Positions 37,929 to 48,557 of a DNA stretch of 64,000 nt are shown one piece after another. A program made the position numbers and the translations under genes. Origin of the DNA: Skermanella pratensis (GTDB taxonomy: Bacteria; Pseudomonadota; Alphaproteobacteria; Azospirillales; Azospirillaceae); the NCBI RefSeq assembly GCF_008843145.1, contig NZ_CP030265.1:3148001-3212000 (forward strand), read 5' to 3'. The notes under the pieces were generated by a model. It worked only from the letters and a program-made list of their open reading frames with translations. It had not been told where the DNA came from and ran no database searches. Position 1 is the stretch's first letter. Each line of letters opens with the position of its first letter.

Positions 37929-38336
37929 CTATTCCTTGGATTTGGCCTTCCGGGCCCGGGGCGCCTTGGCCGTACCGGCTGTTTCCGATGGGGCGGGGGC
38001 GGTTTCCACGGTATCGCCGGCGGCAGCGGACGAGCGGCGGGTCCGGGTGCGTTTGGGCAGGGGCTGCTCATCCGACTGGTTGGTCGGGCCGCCGATATCC
38101 TCCCCCAGGCTCTCCGCCGCAAGCAGCGGTTCGACGGACTCGGGATGGACGACGGTATCGTCGCCGCCTTGCGACGGATTCGGCACCAGCGTCTGGGTCT
38201 GGTTGTCCTCGATCGCGATCTCTTCCTTGGCCAGCGCCCAGTGATCAGCTTCCCGTCCTTCCGGGCAGCCTTCGCGCTGCCAGATCTCGTAGGCCCGTTG
38301 TCTCACCCGATTTTCAACTTCGTCGAATAGGCTCAT
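37929..38336 (-). CDS. DUF2934 domain protein
   Basis: A 135-aa protein. Residues 8-40 are the DUF2934 motif (RAYEIWQREGCPEGREADHW), common in rhizobial and azospirillal stress-induced proteins. The rest is an acidic then basic disordered tail ending RKAKSKE. It has an EcfG-type promoter about 115 bases upstream, so it probably belongs to the general stress regulon. Biochemical function is unknown. Confidence 0.8.
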   Translation of the reverse strand: MSLFDEVENRVRQRAYEIWQREGCPEGREADHWALAKEEIAIEDNQTQTLVPNPSQGGDDTVVHPESVEPLLAAESLGEDIGGPTNQSDEQPLPKRTRTRRSSAAAGDTVETAPAPSETAGTAKAPRARKAKSKE

Positions 38337-38353
38337 TTCCCCTGGATCTCCCT

Positions 38354-38370
38354 TTGCCGGTTTCCGGCAA
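38354..38370. repeat. Inverted repeat in the DUF2934 leader
   Basis: TTGCCGG-TTT-CCGGCAA is a perfect 7-bp inverted repeat 18 bp before the DUF2934 start codon, inside its predicted leader. It could be an RNA hairpin close to the ribosome binding site or a 3'-end structure for the upstream kinase gene. Confidence 0.4.
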
Positions 38371-38458
38371 TCATATCAAGGCCATCACGGCGCCGCACAA
38401 GAAAGCTGAAGACCACCGTCAGGGGTTTTCCGCCGCGACCGCCTGACCGTCCGACCCT

Positions 38459-38483
38459 AACGGTCCGCATCCGCTCCTGTTCC
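38459..38483 (-). promoter_or_regulatory. EcfG-type general stress promoter of the DUF2934 gene
   Basis: On the minus strand GGAAC (38483-38479), 16 bases, then CGTT (38462-38459) match the alphaproteobacterial EcfG consensus GGAAC-N16/17-CGTT exactly. The spacing to the gene implies a leader of about 115 bases. Confidence 0.7.
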
Positions 38484-38511
38484 CTCGACTCCGCTCCGCA
38501 TCCCCGATCCT

Positions 38512-41172
38512 TCATCGAACCGCCTGGGAGGGCAGTTCGTCCGCCACCTGCGCAAGTTCGCCGATCACCTCGGCCAGCTTGCGCAGGTCGACCGGCTTGG
38601 TCAGGCACTGGTTGAAGCCGGCCGCCTGAAGCTCCTCGTGCCGTTCGGGCATGGCGTCGGCGGTGAGCGCCACCAGCGGCAGTTCCGCCACGTGCCCCTG
38701 CATCCCCCGAATCCGCCGGGCGGCCTCCAGCCCGGTCATCACCGGCATCTGGAGATCCAGGATGGCGATATCGAAGTTGCCCTCCGCCGCCTCCTCCACG
38801 GCCCGCGCGCCGTCCTCGGCGGTCCGGACGTCGTGCCCCATGCGCCGGATCATGGTCGCGATCAGCAGGCGGTTGAGATCGTCGTCTTCGGCGAGCAGCA
38901 CGCGCCTGGGAGGAATGGCCGGATCGCCGTGATCCGGGCGGGGCACCGGCGCGGGTAAGGCGCAACGTTCCAGGCTGACCGTGAACCAGAAGGTCGATCC
39001 CGCGCCGGGAACGCTGTCGACCCCGATGTCTCCGCCCATGCCCTCGACGAGACGCTTGCAGATCGCCAAGCCGAGGCCCGTCCCCCCGAATCGGCGGGTC
39101 GTGGTCGCGTCGGCCTGGGAGAACGCCTGGAAGAGATGACCGCGCTCCTCCTCGCTGAGGCCGATCCCGGTGTCCTCGACCTCGAACCGGACGATCACGC
39201 CATCGGAGTCGGAAGGCGTCTCCGAGACGCGGATCTCGATCCGCCCCCGTTCGGTGAACTTGACGGCGTTGCCGACCAAATTGAACAGAACCTGGCGCAA
39301 CCGGACCGGGTCGCCACGCACTTCGTCCGCGTGCAGTCCGTCCAGGAGCACCGTGAACGTCAAACCCTTGTCCGCCGCCAGCTTGGCGTACAGGCCGGTG
39401 ACTTCGCGGGTCACGGTGCCGAGTCGGAATGCGACCTGCTCGAACTGGAGTTGGCCCGCCTCGATCTTCGAGAAATCAAGAATGTCGTTCAGAACGGTCA
39501 TCAGTGTCTCGGCCGACGTCCGCATGATGGCCAACCACTGGGCCTGGTCGGTGGTCAGGCCGGTGTCGGACAGCAGGTCGATCGTGCCGAGCACGCCGGT
39601 CATGGGTGTCCGCAGTTCATGACTCATGATCGCCAGGAACTGCGACTTGGCCTGGTTCGCCGCTTCGGCCGCTTCCCGCGCCTTCCTTACCGCCTGCTCC
39701 GCCTCCACATCGCGGGTCACGTCCCGTCCGACGCCACGATAGCCGGTGAACCTGCCCATCCGGTCGAACACGGGCTTGCCGCTGGTCGACAGGTGCCGGA
39801 TCGATCCGTTGGGCATGATGATCCGGTAGGTGAAGTCGCGGAACGGGCGGCGAGCCCGGACATCCGCCCTGTAGCGGTCCCATTTCCCGCGGTCGGCGTC
39901 ATCGATCACCGGGGCGGCAAGCTCTTCCCTCAGCGCTCCCACGAAAAGATCCTGACCGGCGCCGGTCAGGTTGATGCCCCTGGAGATATAGGTGAACCGG
40001 TTGTCCTCCCCGGTTTCCCAAAACCAGTCGCTCGATACCTCGGCCATGTCGCGGAACCGGGCCTCCGATTCGCTGCGGCTCTGCTCGCGCTGTTCCAGGC
40101 TGTCGCCCATGTCGTTGAAGGCGCCGGCCAGCTCCCGCAGCTCACCACCGGGAGGCAGCGGCGCCCGGACCGACAGGTCGCCCCGCCCCAGCCTTGCCGC
40201 CGCGTCCCGCAGGCGATTGAGCCAGCGCAGCACCAGCACTTCCCCGGCCAGAGCCGCGGCCGTCAGGGACGCCGCCGTCACCAGAAGCAGGGTCACCAGG
40301 CTGATGGTGCGCTGCCGGTCGACCTGGGCCAGGACGGCGTCGCGCTCGATCCCCACCGCCAGCCTCGCGTCCGTTCCGGGAAGCACCACATGGGCGAACA
40401 GGCGGCTGACGCCGGAGAGGTCGGGGGATTCGACGCTGCCGTCAGCGCTCGCGAGCATGGTGGCGATCAGCGGATGATCCGCGACTTTCGACCCGACCGG
40501 CGGATTGGACGGCGCCGAGGCCGAACCGTGGGCCAGCAAGGTGCCGTGCCCGTCGACCAGAACCAGGCTTATATCCTTGGCATTGACGACCTGCTCCGCC
40601 AGCCTCTGGAGCCAGCTTATATCGACGCCGCCCAGTGCCACTCCTCCGATCCGACCATCCGGGCTGCGGAACGGCAAGGCGGCAGCCAGGACCGGCCGGC
40701 CGCTGACCCGGCCGATCAGGTAGTCGCTGACGACGAACCTGTCCTGTGACACTGCGACCTGGAAATAGGCGCGCTTGGCCATGTTCAGGGCAAGGCCCGC
40801 AGGCTGGTCGCTGCACGGCACGCTGCCGTCGGGCCGCGCGATCCAGAGCGACGTCAGCCCCGGCTGGTGTTGGACGATCTCGCCCAGCATCCCGCTGCAG
40901 GTTCCCTCGTCGAACTCCCGCAGGGCCGGAATCGCCGTGAGAGCCTGGAGCAGTCCGCGCACCTGGGCGAGAACCTCGCCCTGCCGCATGCCCGCCTCGC
41001 GCGCCAAGCTCATGACTTCGTCGCGCGCGCCGGCCAAAATCTGCTGGCGCTGCTGTTCCAGGAGCGTCAGGACCAGGAGAGACAAAGGAATGACGCCGCA
41101 GCATACCAGAAGCATCAGGCGCAATCGAAGCCCGCGCAGAACTCCCCACAGCTTTTCGGTTCCCACCGGCAT
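38512..41172 (-). CDS. Hybrid sensor histidine kinase (Cache-HAMP-PAS-HisKA-HATPase-REC)
   Basis: An 886-aa membrane sensor. Two helices (about 15-37 and 285-310) bracket a periplasmic Cache-like domain; then HAMP, PAS (about 365-490) and HisKA with the acceptor His518 ([14 protein letters not shown]). HATPase boxes are [16 protein letters not shown] and [10 protein letters not shown]-terminal receiver ([36 protein letters not shown]) completes it. It lies next to a separate receiver protein on the same strand, a likely partner in a phosphorelay. The ligand is unknown. Confidence 0.9.
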   Translation of the reverse strand: MPVGTEKLWGVLRGLRLRLMLLVCCGVIPLSLLVLTLLEQQRQQILAGARDEVMSLAREAGMRQGEVLAQVRGLLQALTAIPALREFDEGTCSGMLGEIVQHQPGLTSLWIARPDGSVPCSDQPAGLALNMAKRAYFQVAVSQDRFVVSDYLIGRVSGRPVLAAALPFRSPDGRIGGVALGGVDISWLQRLAEQVVNAKDISLVLVDGHGTLLAHGSASAPSNPPVGSKVADHPLIATMLASADGSVESPDLSGVSRLFAHVVLPGTDARLAVGIERDAVLAQVDRQRTISLVTLLLVTAASLTAAALAGEVLVLRWLNRLRDAAARLGRGDLSVRAPLPPGGELRELAGAFNDMGDSLEQREQSRSESEARFRDMAEVSSDWFWETGEDNRFTYISRGINLTGAGQDLFVGALREELAAPVIDDADRGKWDRYRADVRARRPFRDFTYRIIMPNGSIRHLSTSGKPVFDRMGRFTGYRGVGRDVTRDVEAEQAVRKAREAAEAANQAKSQFLAIMSHELRTPMTGVLGTIDLLSDTGLTTDQAQWLAIMRTSAETLMTVLNDILDFSKIEAGQLQFEQVAFRLGTVTREVTGLYAKLAADKGLTFTVLLDGLHADEVRGDPVRLRQVLFNLVGNAVKFTERGRIEIRVSETPSDSDGVIVRFEVEDTGIGLSEEERGHLFQAFSQADATTTRRFGGTGLGLAICKRLVEGMGGDIGVDSVPGAGSTFWFTVSLERCALPAPVPRPDHGDPAIPPRRVLLAEDDDLNRLLIATMIRRMGHDVRTAEDGARAVEEAAEGNFDIAILDLQMPVMTGLEAARRIRGMQGHVAELPLVALTADAMPERHEELQAAGFNQCLTKPVDLRKLAEVIGELAQVADELPSQAVR

Positions 41173-41255
41173 TCAGCCGCATCCGCCGCAATGAAACAGT
41201 CTCACTAGACCGAAACAATCAGGGATATGACATGAATTTTCAGGAACCGGCTACC

Positions 41256-41747
41256 TCATCGTTGCCAAGCCGGTCGAAAATCCGATTGCCTGCGCAAGCC
41301 TGTGCAGGGCTGCCCGGCTGCGGGGTCAACGAGGGCCTGCAGTTCCGCTGACCCGATCGGTTTGGCGAGGCAGCCGATTTCCTCGGCGGACAGATCGCGC
41401 AGAGCCTCCTGCGTGGTATCTCCCGTCACGATGCAGGCCGGAACCCGCTTGCCGAATCGAGCCCGACACAGGCGGATGGCTTCGAGGCCGGTCATGCCGT
41501 CTCCGAGGCCTTGGTCGGCGATGATGAGGTCGGGAACGAACCCCCGGCTGGCGATCAGGGTGAACGCCTCATAAATGCCGGTGACCGCGACCACTGAACA
41601 GCCCAGGTCCTCCAGCGTGAAGGCGAAGGCTTGGCAAACCGCGGCATCGTCGTCCACGACCAGGATGTTGGTCCGAAAACCGGACGGCGGGGTCCCCCAC
41701 CCCTTCGGCGCTGAAGCGCTTGGATGTCTTATCTCCACTTCCAGCAC
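41256..41747 (-). CDS. Response regulator receiver protein
   Basis: A 163-aa protein with one receiver domain (residues ~27-140): acidic cluster ILVVDDDAAV, phospho-acceptor region LIIADQGLGDGMTG, Thr in CIVTGDT and Lys in CLAKPIG. There is no DNA-binding domain; the C-terminal 25 residues look disordered. It starts at GTG 41747. It lies 83 bp upstream of the hybrid kinase on the same strand, so the two are probably one signalling unit. Confidence 0.82.
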   Translation of the reverse strand: MLEVEIRHPSASAPKGWGTPPSGFRTNILVVDDDAAVCQAFAFTLEDLGCSVVAVTGIYEAFTLIASRGFVPDLIIADQGLGDGMTGLEAIRLCRARFGKRVPACIVTGDTTQEALRDLSAEEIGCLAKPIGSAELQALVDPAAGQPCTGLRRQSDFRPAWQR

Positions 41748-41975
41748 CGCCTTTTCGGCCGTTCGTCATATTATGAGGAACGATACCATGCCTTTCGTCG
41801 CATCACAGCGAGTTACATAAATAATTCAAAAGATTTATAGGGCAGTCCGCAGGCGGATATACAGGAAGACGAAGATCTTGATTTACAGGATTATGTTATT
41901 GACAGACATGGCGTATTCTTTCGCAAAAGAAACGCATCCTTACCGGCATTCCGCAACTTTACACCAGACCACGGA

Positions 41976-43292
41976 TCAGTCCGCATGCCTTCCCGGCTCC
42001 AACGCCCGGACGATCCGAGCGCGCCCGGACCATGTCCATAGCCATGCCAGCACGGCAAGACCCGCGCTTGCCGCAAGCGGGATCCGGAGACCGAACCGCT
42101 CCGATGCCACCCCGACAATCAACGCGCCGAGCGCCGGCCCCCCGCGGAAGATGACGCCGTAGAGGCTCAGCACCCTGCCCCTCATCTCGCCGGCCACTGA
42201 CAACTGGAGGAGCGTCTGGGTGCCGACGCCGGTGACCACCATGCAGGCTCCCAGGACGCCGAGCGAGGGGATAGCCACCCACCACTGGTCCGTGGAGACG
42301 AAGGCCAGCAGAGCGAGCGACAGCACAAGGGTATTGCCGAGGGCGATGCCGGTCAGCCCGCCGGAATCGCTCCGCCGGACAAGCCAGAGGCCGCCCAGTA
42401 CCGCACCGGCACCGATGGTGGAGGTGAGCACGGCCAGCCCGCCCGCTCCCGACGCGAAGACCGCCGCCGCGAAACCCGGCAGCAATTCCACCACCGGACG
42501 GACGCAGAGGCAGACCGCGATCAGCAGGATCATCATCGGCGCGATGCCCTCATGGAACGCGGTATAGCGGATGCCGTCCCCCACGTCGCGGAACAGCGAA
42601 TTCCGCACCCGTGGCGGTGCGGGCGGCTCGGCCGGCAGGCGGATGCGGGACAGCGCCACCAGGAAAAGCACGAAGGTGAGGGCGTTGACGGCGAAAGCGG
42701 ATGCCAGGCCCCCGGTCACGATCATCAGTCCGGCGACCGCCGGACCGACGAACCGGGCCGAATTGAAGATGATCGAGTTGATCGCGACGGCCGCCGGCAG
42801 GTCCTCGCGCCGCACCAGGCTGGGGATCAGCGCCAGCCGGGCCGGCTGGTTGAAGCCGGCGATGACGCCAAGCGCCACCGTCAGGGCGAACAGCAGCTCG
42901 ATTGTCATCAGATCGAACCAGGTGAGCGCGAACAGGGTGATCGCCTGGACCATGGCGAGCGCTTGGCTGACCTTCGTGACGCGCAGGCGATCCCACCGGT
43001 CTGCCACCGCCCCGGCGAAGGGGCCGACGAACACGGTCGGGAACAGGTCGGCAAACGCGATGGCCCCGAGCCACGCACCCGAGCCGGTCAACTGCCAAGT
43101 GAGCCAGCCGACCGCTATCCGCTGCATCCACGTGCCGATCAGGGACACCGCATTGCCGGCGGTGTAGAGGCCATAGTTGGGATTGCGCAGGGCTCGGAGG
43201 ATTCCACCGAATCCGGCGGTAGAGACGGACGGGCGCAAAGGGTGCGAAGCTCCTGGGTGGCGGACCTGGGCAATGAACCTGAGATTGGGCAC
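41976..43292 (-). CDS. MFS transporter (EntS-like exporter family)
   Basis: A 438-aa permease with 12 predicted helices. LRNPNYGLYTAGNAVSLIGTWMQRIAVGWL at the start and GPFAGAVADRWDR between helices 2 and 3 are typical of the MFS_3/EntS exporter branch. The substrate cannot be predicted; siderophore or drug export are family roles. The GTG start at 43292 follows GGAGG closely. It stands alone between the receiver and MCP genes. Confidence 0.82.
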   Translation of the reverse strand: MPNLRFIAQVRHPGASHPLRPSVSTAGFGGILRALRNPNYGLYTAGNAVSLIGTWMQRIAVGWLTWQLTGSGAWLGAIAFADLFPTVFVGPFAGAVADRWDRLRVTKVSQALAMVQAITLFALTWFDLMTIELLFALTVALGVIAGFNQPARLALIPSLVRREDLPAAVAINSIIFNSARFVGPAVAGLMIVTGGLASAFAVNALTFVLFLVALSRIRLPAEPPAPPRVRNSLFRDVGDGIRYTAFHEGIAPMMILLIAVCLCVRPVVELLPGFAAAVFASGAGGLAVLTSTIGAGAVLGGLWLVRRSDSGGLTGIALGNTLVLSLALLAFVSTDQWWVAIPSLGVLGACMVVTGVGTQTLLQLSVAGEMRGRVLSLYGVIFRGGPALGALIVGVASERFGLRIPLAASAGLAVLAWLWTWSGRARIVRALEPGRHAD

Positions 43293-43368
43293 GACCTCCG
43301 GCGCCGTCGGAAGGCGCCGGCCGACAATCCAACAACCGGAACCGCCGAAAGGCTCCGCCGCCTTTCCG

Positions 43369-44958
43369 TCAGGCCGCCTTCACCGAGTCCAAGAACTGGC
43401 GGACTTCGCTGCGCAGCGCGCTGAACCGCTCCTGCAGCTTCGCCGCGAGTTGCACCGTCTCCCGCGCGGCGGTCGATACCTCATGGGAGGCGCCGGCGGC
43501 CTCCTGGATCGTCAGGGCGACCGTCTCCGCACCTTCGGCCGCGCCGCTGACCTGGACCGCGATCTCGGTGGTGGCGCCGAGCTGCTCGCTGATGGCCGCG
43601 GAGATCTGGCCGGAACGGTCGTTCAAATCGGTGATGGCGGCGGAAATCTGCTGCATCGCGGCGACCGTTTCCTGCGTCACGGCCTGGATCGCCCGGATCT
43701 GGCCGGCGATCTCCTCGGTCGCCCGCGCCGTCTGGTTGGCCAGGCTCTTGACCTCCGATGCGACGACGGCGAATCCCTTCCCCGCCTCTCCGGCCCGGGC
43801 GGCCTCGATCGTCGCGTTGAGCGCCAGCAGGTTGGTCTGCCCCGCGATCTGGTTGATGAGGTCGGTCACCTCGCCGATCTTGTGCGCGGCCTCCGCCAGG
43901 GATTCGACGGTCCGCCGGGTCTCGTCCGCCTTGCCGATGGCACGGCCCGAAACCAGCACCGACTGGCCGACGCTTTCGGCGATGACCTGGATGGAAGTGG
44001 TCAGCTCCTCCGCGGCGGCACTCGCGATGGACACGCTTTGGGATGCCCGCGCGGCCGCGGCGGCGACCGTGCTGTTTCGCCGGTCGACGGCCAGAACGCC
44101 GTCGAGCACGCCCTCCGCGCCGGCCTTCATCTGGCCGGCGGTCCCGGAAACCTCAGCGACGACCAGTTCGACGCGGCTGTCGAAAGCCGCGGCCAGATCG
44201 GTCAGGCGGCTCGCCCGCGCCGCTTCAGCCGCCTGGGACGCGATCTTCTCGGCCTCCAACCGCTCCCGCGCCTGCGCCTTGGTCTTCAGCACATCGACCG
44301 CGCGGGCCATGGCGCCGATCTCGTCGCCGCGGCCGGTATCCGGAACGGTGACGCCATGATCTCCATAGGCCAGCCGCCCGACCAGCCGCGTCAGTTTCTC
44401 CAGGGGACCGCTGAAGGAGGCGATGATGGCGTAAAGGATCGCCATGACGATCACCAGGGCCGCGACGCCGCCGCCGATCTGGACCATCGCCTGTGAGCGC
44501 AGGTGCGCATCGGTCCGCGCCGTCTTCAGCCGCAGCACGTATTCGCCGATCCTGGCCGATTGCCCGCCGGCACCGCCGCGGATTTCCCGGACGACCTCGA
44601 TGAAGCCCTCGGTCGCGTCCAGGTCGCCGACGGCGGCGACGACCTTCCCCTTGGGATCGCGCACGAAGCTGGCGAGATAATCGGGGTCCCCGGCCGCCGC
44701 CTTGACCAGTTCCGTGACCTGCTCGAAGTCGAAATCGAACAAGGGAATGGCCGCGGACCGCGCCTGTAGCGCGGCGATGATGTCGGCTCGGGTTTCCAGG
44801 TCGGAATAGGCCGCCTGCTCGGACCGGTGGAGCGTGATGCCGATCGATGATGCGCCCGACAGCAGCATGGTCGCGCCGATCAGGATCAGCGCCTTCTGGC
44901 GGATACCGAACCGGCCGGTGATTCCGGCGGCTCCCTGTGCAGCGTTTGGGTCGGGCAT
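43369..44958 (-). CDS. Methyl-accepting chemotaxis protein
   Basis: A 529-aa transducer. N-terminal helix ([19 protein letters not shown]), short periplasmic sensor (about 45-185), second helix ([20 protein letters not shown]), HAMP, then a cytoplasmic coiled coil. The signalling tip is [28 protein letters not shown], which binds CheW and CheA. No C-terminal CheR pentapeptide is seen. ATG 44958 with GGAA upstream is chosen. An orphan solute-binding protein gene lies 73 bp upstream on the same strand, suggesting indirect sensing. Confidence 0.92.
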   Translation of the reverse strand: MPDPNAAQGAAGITGRFGIRQKALILIGATMLLSGASSIGITLHRSEQAAYSDLETRADIIAALQARSAAIPLFDFDFEQVTELVKAAAGDPDYLASFVRDPKGKVVAAVGDLDATEGFIEVVREIRGGAGGQSARIGEYVLRLKTARTDAHLRSQAMVQIGGGVAALVIVMAILYAIIASFSGPLEKLTRLVGRLAYGDHGVTVPDTGRGDEIGAMARAVDVLKTKAQARERLEAEKIASQAAEAARASRLTDLAAAFDSRVELVVAEVSGTAGQMKAGAEGVLDGVLAVDRRNSTVAAAAARASQSVSIASAAAEELTTSIQVIAESVGQSVLVSGRAIGKADETRRTVESLAEAAHKIGEVTDLINQIAGQTNLLALNATIEAARAGEAGKGFAVVASEVKSLANQTARATEEIAGQIRAIQAVTQETVAAMQQISAAITDLNDRSGQISAAISEQLGATTEIAVQVSGAAEGAETVALTIQEAAGASHEVSTAARETVQLAAKLQERFSALRSEVRQFLDSVKAA

Positions 44959-45031
44959 GTTCCGCTTCGACTGTGGTTCGAGGGAAAGAGGGCTTCCGGT
45001 CCCGGAAGGGCCCGGTCGTCCGGGCCTTGCG

Positions 45032-45778
45032 TCAGGGCAAGGCGCCGGCCGCCTTGAGCTTTTCGAAGCTGGCATCCAGCCTGCCGACCAGTTCGGCCGC
45101 GTCCGGATGTTTCAGCGAAACGACGAAATGGCAGTCCAGGCTGGAAATGAGGCTCGATCGCAGGTCGGGCGGACGCTTGCCGTCCAGCGCCTGCTCCATC
45201 GGAAGCTGGTACTGAAGCAGGACCGGCGCCCGTCCCGCGACCAGCAACTGGAGCGCCTGCTCGGGAGTTCTCGCCTCGATCATCTGGACCCGGTTGGCGG
45301 GATCTTCGAAATAGCTCCGCCATCCGCCGTAGGAATAGCCGGTCAGCACGATCACCTGCTTGCCGGCCAGATCCTCCTTGGTCCTGACCTCGGGTACCGC
45401 GCCGATCGACCAGGCATGGAGATCGATCCTGGCGATCACCGATCTGCTGGCGACAGTCGTGCCCTGGAACGCCTCGGGAGTCTTGATGCCGATGAACATG
45501 TCGTATTCACCCGCGGCGATGCCCTGGAACAGGCGCCGCGCCGGAACCGACTCCGAGGCATAGTCCACCCCGGCGTCGGCTGCGACCTTCTGCGTCAGAC
45601 CGACCAGGCTTCCCTTGGGAGTGCCGTCGGGATCAGTATAGGTGTAGGGAGGCAGCTCCACGTAAACGACCTTCAAAGGCTTGGCCTGCGCCGGAAATGC
45701 CCATGCCGCGCCGACCAGCAGGAGGAGCGCCACGGCCCGCAACGGCCATAACCCCGATGTGGCAAGATACCTATGCAT
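45032..45778 (-). CDS. Orphan family 3 periplasmic solute-binding protein
   Basis: A 248-aa SBP_bac_3-type protein with a signal peptide (residues 1-32, ending FPAQA) and the two-lobe fold ([41 protein letters not shown]). No ABC permease or ATPase gene accompanies it. The ATG at 45778 has GAGGAG six bases upstream. The next gene is an MCP, so it may present ligand to a chemoreceptor. Amino acids are the usual ligands of this family. Confidence 0.85.
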   Translation of the reverse strand: MHRYLATSGLWPLRAVALLLLVGAAWAFPAQAKPLKVVYVELPPYTYTDPDGTPKGSLVGLTQKVAADAGVDYASESVPARRLFQGIAAGEYDMFIGIKTPEAFQGTTVASRSVIARIDLHAWSIGAVPEVRTKEDLAGKQVIVLTGYSYGGWRSYFEDPANRVQMIEARTPEQALQLLVAGRAPVLLQYQLPMEQALDGKRPPDLRSSLISSLDCHFVVSLKHPDAAELVGRLDASFEKLKAAGALP

Positions 45779-46183
45779 GCTGGCTCCTCGGCGCAGGGAT
45801 TGGGAACAGTTCCGCAGTTCGTTCGAAAAATAATTAGTTAGATTCAAATTCTATCCATTGCGTTGCATAACCTGAATCGACAACTCCCGGCAAGAGCAGT
45901 TTTTGGTGCTGCCACCATCTGGTACCGGGTTGCGTTTCAACCGGGGAGATCGAACGCATGGAGCCGACCGGAACCCGTCGTCTTCGCGTCCGGCCTCCAT
46001 CAACATCACATCGATCGGCTAGATAGGTTAATTGCCGAAATGTCGCATCCGTCGTTCGGCACGTTCGCAACAGATGAAACAAGAAGAAAAAAGAAAACTT
46101 ATTTACCGTTTGTGAACTACTTCACTGTCTCCGGCCAGTTCGCATGGTCTTGTGGCGTCAGGTTCCCGCGATGGAGAATACCG
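45779..46183. other. 405-bp divergent intergenic region
   Basis: AT-richer than its surroundings and without a convincing gene. It holds the promoters of the solute-binding protein (minus) and the LuxR-type regulator (plus), which I could not place. Visible elements are the palindrome GGAACAGTTCC (45803-45813) close to the minus-strand start and a 17-base purine tract (46081-46097). Confidence 0.5.
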
Positions 46184-46819
46184 ATGACCCCGACATTGCT
46201 GATCGACCCGCACCGCCTGTTCCGCCAGGGCCTGATGCGCCTGCTGGAAGGCTCGCGCTACCAGGTGGTTGCCGAGCATGCGAGCATCGAGGAGGCGCTG
46301 GCATCCCGGTTCTCGGAGAGCAGGCCGGAGCCTCGGCTGATCGTCCTCGACCCCGGCGCGGACAGGCCCCAGTCGCTCCAGGCCCTGCGCTCCGCAATGC
46401 CGGATGCCCGCCTTGTGATGCTGACTTCCAATCTCCAGACAGACCGCCTGCGGCAGGCCGTCGAGGCGCACGCCGACGGTTATCTCACCAAGGACCATGA
46501 TCCCGGCGAACTGACCGCGGCGCTCGACCGCGTGATGGACGGGCAAATCCTGCTCCCCGCCGGACTGACACCCTTCAGGATTCCCGTCTCCAAGCCGGCG
46601 GCGCCTCGCGGGCTGACCGCCCGCGAGGCCGAGATCCTGCGCCGCCTGGTCAATGGCGACAGCAACCGGATGATCGCCGACCACCTGTCGCTCAGCGAGA
46701 TGGTGGTCAAGGCTTCGGTCAAGCAGCTGCTGCGCAAGATCAAGGCCGCGAACAGGACCCAGGCCGCGCTGTGGGCGATCCATCAGGGTCTCGACCGGCC
46801 GCAGGCGCTCAGCGCCTGA
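46184..46819 (+). CDS. LuxR/NarL-family response regulator with atypical receiver
   Basis: A 211-aa protein with a receiver domain (1-120) and a LuxR-type HTH (about 143-205; GLTAREAEILRRLVNGDSNRMIADHLSLSEMVVKASVKQLLRKI). In the receiver the usual DD pair reads DP (LLIDPHRLFRQG). The phospho-site region is LIVLDPGADRPQ without the MP after Asp, though Lys is kept in YLTKDHD. Phosphorylation may thus be altered. ATG 46184 has GGAG seven bases upstream. No kinase is adjacent. Confidence 0.85.
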   Translation: MTPTLLIDPHRLFRQGLMRLLEGSRYQVVAEHASIEEALASRFSESRPEPRLIVLDPGADRPQSLQALRSAMPDARLVMLTSNLQTDRLRQAVEAHADGYLTKDHDPGELTAALDRVMDGQILLPAGLTPFRIPVSKPAAPRGLTAREAEILRRLVNGDSNRMIADHLSLSEMVVKASVKQLLRKIKAANRTQAALWAIHQGLDRPQALSA

Positions 46820-46961
46820 CCTGCGCGCACGGGTGCTCGGAACGCGGTTCGGCCGGGGACATCCCAGTCTCCGGGCGGTCCCCTTCCGGGCCGACGGCGT
46901 TTTGCCGCACCGCGAAGAAAAGTCCGGGACCGCTAATGAACTCGTCATGGTAACGTCCTAG

Positions 46962-46975
46962 CAGCCTGTCGGACT
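46962..46975 (+). repeat. Left terminal inverted repeat of the IS1182-family element
   Basis: CAGCCTGTCGGACT, exact complement of the right end, directly preceded by CTAG. Confidence 0.9.
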
Positions 46976-47128
46976 GGGATTTTCGGGCGAGCGCTTGAGT
47001 GCAGCTGCGCCGCCGGAAGGTACTGAAGACGCCGTCGGGACGGTGATGCTGTCCTCGAAATCGTCGGCACCGACCTGCCGCAGTCCGCGACTGCACCGTG
47101 GGCGGCCCTGAGCCCGGTTATCCCGCCG

Positions 47129-48490
47129 TCATCCGGCCGGGCTCAGGACAAACATCCGCTTCAGGTTCCAAGCCATGGTCACAAGGTTCCACTCGCCGCG
47201 AACATGATCGAGACCGCGGAGCAGGAACTGGCGGAATCCCAGCACGGACTTGATGATGCCGAAGACCGGTTCCGGGGTGTGTTTGCGCTGGGCGTAGAGC
47301 TTCCTGCCCTCCAGCGTCTTCAGGCGGTGAGCCATGGCCTCAACCGCTGTCGGATCGTCCGACGCGGGCGGCGCCTCGGCAAAGCGCTCGCTCAAGGAGG
47401 GATGGTGGGCCTCGCGGCCCAGCGCGATCAGCGGCTCGATGCCGGCCGCCCCACAGGCCTGCACGTTGGCCGCACTGAAGTAGCCGGTGTCGGCCAGCAG
47501 GGTCTTGGGCTGGCCCAGATCCTCGGGCAGGGCGGCGAGCTTGCCCAGCATCGGCGCGAGCTGCTGCTTGTCGTTGGTCGCCTGGCAGACATCGGCCGCG
47601 ACCACCAGCAGGCTGCCCGCCGCCACTGCAGCCTGGGCGTTGTAGCACTGCTCGAAGCCACCGCCCGCCACCGGCATGATGCGCGATTGCTCGTCGGTCA
47701 GGTTGACCTGATCGGTTGGCCGGGGACCTTCGACGGGGGGCTGGGGCGGCTTGCCCCGGGGCTTCTTGCCTGTCGCCTCGGCCTTCGCGTCCCGCGCCGC
47801 AAGCTTAGCCTCATGTTCGGCTTGCTCGCGCTCAAAGCGTTCTCGAGCGCGCGCTTCGATTGTTGCGCGCGCCTCGGCGAGCTTTGCCAGCCGCTCCTCG
47901 CGGCGCCCCAGTTCATCGGGGATCGACAGGCCGTCGGGGAGGTCCGCGCGGTCCGCCGCCTCGGCCTTGGCCAGCAACTCGGCCACTTCGGCCTTCAGTT
48001 GCGCCTCGATCTTGCCGGCATGCTCATAGGACAGCGCGCTGTGCCGGCTGGCATTGGCGTGGATCTTGGTTCCGTCGAGCGCCACCGTGCCCATCTTGAG
48101 CACGCCCATCTCGCGCGCCACCGCCAGCACCTGGACGAACAGACCCTCGATCTCCTGGAGAAACCGTCGCCGGAACGCCGCGATCGTGTCGTGATCCGGA
48201 TGCTGGTTCGCCGCGATGAAACGGAAGGCTACCGAGTCATAGCTCGCCCGCTCCAGCTTGCGGCTCGAGAACACGCCGGTCGCGTAGCCATAAACCAGGA
48301 TGCCCAGCAGCAGCGACGGCGGGTAGGACGCCGAACCCGAGCCGCGGTAGCTCCCCCTCATCACCCTCAAATCCAAGCCGTCGATCACCTCGACCACAAA
48401 GCGAGCCAGGTGCTTCTCCGGCAGCCACTCGTCAACCGACGGCGGCAGAAGGAACCCGGTCTGGCGGTCGATCGGCCGGAAGTTGCTCAT
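47129..48490 (-). CDS. IS1182-family transposase
   Basis: A 453-aa DDE transposase, full length. The N-terminal DUF772-type domain (LPPSVDEWLPEKHLARFVVE, FRFIAANQHPDHDTIAAFRR) precedes the catalytic domain, with Asp residues in VALDGTKIHANAS and LLADTGYFSAAN and a Glu in TPEPVFGIIK. A charged coiled-coil insert (about 160-250) separates the first two. No frameshift or stop is present, so the element may be active. Confidence 0.93.
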   Translation of the reverse strand: MSNFRPIDRQTGFLLPPSVDEWLPEKHLARFVVEVIDGLDLRVMRGSYRGSGSASYPPSLLLGILVYGYATGVFSSRKLERASYDSVAFRFIAANQHPDHDTIAAFRRRFLQEIEGLFVQVLAVAREMGVLKMGTVALDGTKIHANASRHSALSYEHAGKIEAQLKAEVAELLAKAEAADRADLPDGLSIPDELGRREERLAKLAEARATIEARARERFEREQAEHEAKLAARDAKAEATGKKPRGKPPQPPVEGPRPTDQVNLTDEQSRIMPVAGGGFEQCYNAQAAVAAGSLLVVAADVCQATNDKQQLAPMLGKLAALPEDLGQPKTLLADTGYFSAANVQACGAAGIEPLIALGREAHHPSLSERFAEAPPASDDPTAVEAMAHRLKTLEGRKLYAQRKHTPEPVFGIIKSVLGFRQFLLRGLDHVRGEWNLVTMAWNLKRMFVLSPAG

Positions 48491-48557
48491 CGCGGGAATA
48501 TCCTGGAAAAGCGGTCGAAACGTGCTCTGAGTCTATCAGGCTCGCCCCACGGCGTTA

